DNA of 64,000 nucleotides from positions 21,306,700 through 21,370,699 of the forward strand of contig CM050657.1 in NCBI GenBank assembly GCA_027574665.1. The letters run 5' to 3'. Below the pieces are notes generated by a model that saw only the letters and a program-made list of their open reading frames with translations, had not been told where the DNA came from and did not search any database. Positions within the stretch are counted from its first letter, which is position 1. Each line of letters opens with the position of its first letter. The position numbers were made by a program, and so were the translations under genes. Shown one piece after another: positions 10,995 through 64,000 of the stretch. Origin of the DNA: Rhynochetos jubatus (taxonomy: Eukaryota > Chordata > Aves > Eurypygiformes > Rhynochetidae).

Positions 10995-13555
10995 ACTTTG
11001 TACCAAGTGTCAGTGTAGACATTTCACTAACGGTCACTTTTTTCCCGTAAGAATGTAGATCAGAGCTCCCACTAGCATTAAATTGTTCTCTCATTTTTTT
11101 TCCAGCTTCTAAGCTATAGCATGTAAAATTGATTTTATTCCTAACAGCAGTACCAAAGAGATCTTAGACAGGGTGGAGCTGCACACCAGCAGGCAGCGCG
11201 TAAGGATCCTACACGCAGCACTGGTAAAAGCACTTGACCTGGAGACTACGGAAGTGCATTCCCCTCAAGTAATTTTATCCGTTTTCCAGCTACAGTGGGT
11301 CATGGTATCATGGACAGGGAAGCTCCTTCCGTCTCCTGCTATGCCGTCACCTTCGAAGCTTTTACACAAAAGCTACCTAATTAATTTTCTTATGACTTAA
11401 CATGCATATTCCATGACTGTGGAATATTTCAAAACTTAATTAAAAAAGCTGCCCCTTGATGAAGAATATTACTTAACACCAAGTAGTGTAGTGGTTTAGG
11501 AACTTAACCAAGCATCAGAAGAAAAACGCCTAGTCCCTCTTGTCTAGATAGAGAAGGCTGGGTTTCCTGTGTTAGGTGCACTCTGCAGGACTGTGGTTTA
11601 ATTAAGAACTAAAGCTCGTCCTCTAAATCACATACTCCAGTTACTAAACAAAAGTCGCTTTCAGCCCCTTAAAATTATATAGGGCTTGTAGGAAAAATAA
11701 AAAAGGCAAGCTTTCCCCTTTGCTAATGAATCACTCACTGGTGTTTATCAGTACAGCTTCAGGACAGATCCTAACTCCCAGATGTATACCGACAGTGACT
11801 AAAGCCTTCCTCCAGACAGAGCTAAAAAGCAATTTTTTTTCGCCCTGGAAGGAGAAACTGTGCCATATCAGATGCATCTCAGCTGTTTCCCAGTTAATTC
11901 CTCTAAGACCATTCTGTCTCTCTAGAGCCCCATGATGAGGATTTTATAGGCTAATGATCAGACTTAATTACCATAATTTTCAAATGCTATTTTATACACT
12001 ACAAATTAAAAACTAAGGGGAAAAACAACCCTTCTTGTGACTGAGTCAGGAGAACAGCAGTTGAGCATCTGTGCTTTGATCTGTTTAAGTCTGTCATCAG
12101 GACTTAAGCCAGTCTTTAGTAAATTCGGCTGTAGAAGTCAGCTAAAACAGCTGCTGTGTATCGCTGTGTTGCTGCAGCATCCCTGTCAGCTACAGAAGTA
12201 CACTGCCATTTTACCCTGAAGAGTATAGCATGAGGTGGGAAGCCTGATAGTGATGTTTTGATATTTTCCTTATACATTATATCCTATGCTCTGAGTGTGG
12301 GACCTTTCCAAGAGCTGGCTTTAGAATATGTACTTACATGATACAATTTTCATTGAGGCTTTAGGTATTAAAGGAGCCTTTTGGTAATCTGGTGACTGGA
12401 GATGATTCATAGGAATGATTTATGGGGAAAGCAAACTCATGGTTGGTAAGCAGCTTTATTATGAAATATGGGAAATGGGAATAAGCCCTCCTCCTCATTT
12501 CTCTCTCCTAGGAAAACTAGGAAACAATACCCTAAAGAAAAAGACACTTAAAAAATGTTAAGATGGAAGTGATCAACCATCAGGGTTTGCTCTTCAGCAT
12601 GTGAACGCGCCAGACTGCTGAACACCCACACGTTTAAGCAGCGCGTCCTACGGCCGCAGTAAAAACAGACGCAGCCATATTAACCGAGCCGCTAAACTTC
12701 TTTCTTCCTCACTTCCTACAAACAGATGCTGGTTTGAACAAAAACATCTGACTCGCCCGGGTGAAGCACAGAATGACAGTATTTGTCGCGATGTCCTTGG
12801 CTAGCAGTCCAGGTAGTAACTCACACTGTCTATGACAACTTTCTCTAAATGGTGTTCCACGTTTTTCTCTTTCAGGATGGTAGACTAGCAAGCAGCGGTG
12901 ATTTCCCGTGTTTTGGAATTCTAACGCCAGCACCACTTGTAATCTGTAGACAGCTGTGGCTAAAGGTGAAAATGAAAGTTCTCCATACCCGATAAACCAA
13001 AAAACCAGAAATGAGCTATTACTATTTTAAACGGTTGAGATTTCAGGAGGTAGTTCTGTTGCTCCGTCTGATACGCAAGTTTGCCTAAAGACAACCCGCT
13101 TTGTAGCAATAGGTGAGTAAAGAATCACACGCTGTGTTGATTTTTTGTTAATTTTTGCGCAAATTACATTCTGTATTCATACAAAAACAATGTAACTCTT
13201 CCAACAAACTGTACATATAGAAACAAGTTTCTGTCTGGAGGTGAACTGAAATCTGTGGAGGTGCTCCATGTCTCACAACACTTAAAAAAAATTCCATCTC
13301 TTCACAAAACAAAGTAGGTAAAAGAAGATGAGGAAAACGGGTGGAGAGGACGAAAGAGAAAGCTAGCTACAATACGGCAGCTAGCAACGGTCGGTTGATC
13401 TAGGAAAAGACGCCTGTTAGGAAGTAATGCACATTCAGTTATCCCAGTTAAGAATCCAGGTCTGTGGTGTTGCAAGGTTACTTTATGAGTCCAGAGTAGC
13501 AGTTTATTTAAATATTGTCCAGCAGGGACTGGGTGTAACCCAGTCGAAGCCTCTT
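10995..13555 (-). other. WDR33: WDR33 3' untranslated region and flank (extent inferred)
   Basis: No coding exon is visible on either strand. Reading the minus strand after the WDR33 stop at 13556, AATAAA occurs at 13503-13508, 12455-12460 and 11134-11139. Use of the first gives a 3' UTR of only about 70 nt; use of the distal ones gives 1-2.5 kb. In human I recall a long WDR33 3' UTR that overlaps SFT2D3, so the transcripts may overlap tail to tail here too. Confidence 0.45.
13503..13508 (-). terminator. Proximal polyadenylation signal of WDR33 (AATAAA)
   Basis: On the minus strand an AATAAA lies about 48 nt past the TAG stop, in the context TTAAATAAACTG. The region just downstream on the minus strand has few U/GU runs, so its strength is uncertain. 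Confidence 0.4.
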
Positions 13556-63063
<49,508 letters not shown>

Positions 63064-64000
63064 CTGGAAAGAAGAAAACAACTAGTTCAAATCACCACTA
63101 TACTTCACTGTTAAATAACAGAAAATAAGGGACACATTAACAGCCTGTTTTGGAAATTCCAAAGTATTCCAAGGATTTTAGAAGAAACTCAGTCAAAAGA
63201 CTTTGGTCACAGGAAACCTGTAGAATTTGTACAGCATAACAGAAGATTCAATAACGTTTAAAGTCTTAATTTCTTCAGACTACAGCAGCTGATTTAAAAT
63301 TTCAGTTTAGCAGTATGAAAGGAGCAGTCCTATGATGGTGACAAAGATGAGTGGTACTCTGCTGTCCAAGGTTAATGGGTACTCTAGAAGTAGCACGTTC
63401 AATAATTTCAAAAGCTTTGCGTTCAGGATAAGCCTTTACACCATTAGGAGCTGTGTTGATGAACTCTAACTGAAATCCCACACAGTGACACAAGCTTGAA
63501 AGGATGCTTCTGCAGCTGAAGTATAAAGATAACAGTGCATTCAAATGGGTAAAACTTAGAAGACCAAGAGATAAAAATGCCTTCAATTTGTTAAATTTTG
63601 TGAGCTGTCAAACACAACCTTTGCAAAAACACTTTACATGAATTAAAAATGAAATTATTTCAGCTTTGTGCTGTAGACTTCACCAGTTTGGATGTGTGTA
63701 CATATTAAAAACTAAAATTCTAGATAAAATATATCCAGCATACACCACTGTAATTTGCTAGAATTTCTTAAGCCCAGGGCAAGTCACATATAAACATTTT
63801 TTGTACTTCTTTTACAATCGCAAATTAAATCAGTAGTATTAAAGCCAGAACTGAAATGGAATTCCAGTATATCCTCATTCTATGTAGGCATCCAAAACAT
63901 ACAGATTTTTTTTTTTATTTTTAGTTTTGTTTCAAGAAACAGAAGTCTGAGGATACTTATTTCTGCTACAGTAAAAAGGTCCTGAACTGCTACGCAATTT
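63064..64000 (-). other. WDR33: WDR33 intron running off the right edge
   Basis: The N-terminal coding exon (MATEIGSPPRFF in human) is not found in these 937 bp, so it and the promoter are to the right. AT-rich, with a T-run at about 63906-63917. A 94-codon minus-strand frame at 63302-63586 has no WDR33 similarity. Confidence 0.75.

Noticed and set aside
63302..63586. 94-codon minus-strand frame upstream of the first WDR33 exon in the window
   Set aside because: I tested it as the missing N-terminal exon; it has none of the expected MATEIGSPPRFF or KTIDYNPSVIKYLE sequence and no family I know.

Overview
The window is vertebrate nuclear DNA. Exons are small and split by large AT-rich introns, with CpG-island promoters and decayed CR1 retroelements. 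CR1 fragments, short introns and protein identity to amniote orthologues point to a sauropsid, most likely a bird. Nothing bacterial, viral or plasmid-like was seen.

Three genes are supported. (1) At the left, on the minus strand, is what looks like the 5' end of LIMS2 (PINCH2). An 11-nt coding first exon sits in a CpG island at about 7.05 kb, and an alternative first exon sits near 1.1 kb. Both end in the same codon phase. The LIM-domain exons would lie beyond the left edge. (2) SFT2D3 is an intronless plus-strand gene at 8972-9652, encoding a small four-pass membrane protein of the SFT2 family. (3) WDR33, on the minus strand, fills 13.5-63.1 kb. I could place twenty consecutive coding exons with consistent GT/AG borders and phases. 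They encode about 1,246 residues, from just after the missing N-terminal exon (about 68 residues, right of the window) to the stop codon. WDR33 is the subunit of the mammalian polyadenylation specificity factor that, with CPSF30, reads the AAUAAA signal.

Layout: 1-7061 LIMS2 first exons and intron; 7.06-8.97 kb GC-rich head-to-head promoter interval between LIMS2 and SFT2D3; 8.97-about 11 kb SFT2D3 and its 3' flank; 11-13.5 kb convergent 3' flanks of SFT2D3 and WDR33; 13.5-22.3 kb WDR33 exons for the RG/RGG-rich C-terminus; 27.0-28.0 kb the single collagen-like Gly-Pro-Gln exon; 28.4-32.9 kb a cluster of eight exons for the linker and later WD40 blades; 32.9-59.2 kb one 26-kb intron; 59.2-63.1 kb five exons for the first WD40 blades. 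The order LIMS2-SFT2D3-WDR33 and the strands match what I recall of human 2q14.3.

No previously undescribed system stands out. The most useful leads are regulatory. They are a perfect CArG box next to an AP-1 site in the LIMS2 island, possible intronic polyadenylation of WDR33 just inside the 26-kb intron, an AATAAA only about 50 nt after the WDR33 stop codon, an old full-orientation CR1 copy in the last WDR33 intron, and several GC-rich or G-run patches in otherwise AT-rich introns.
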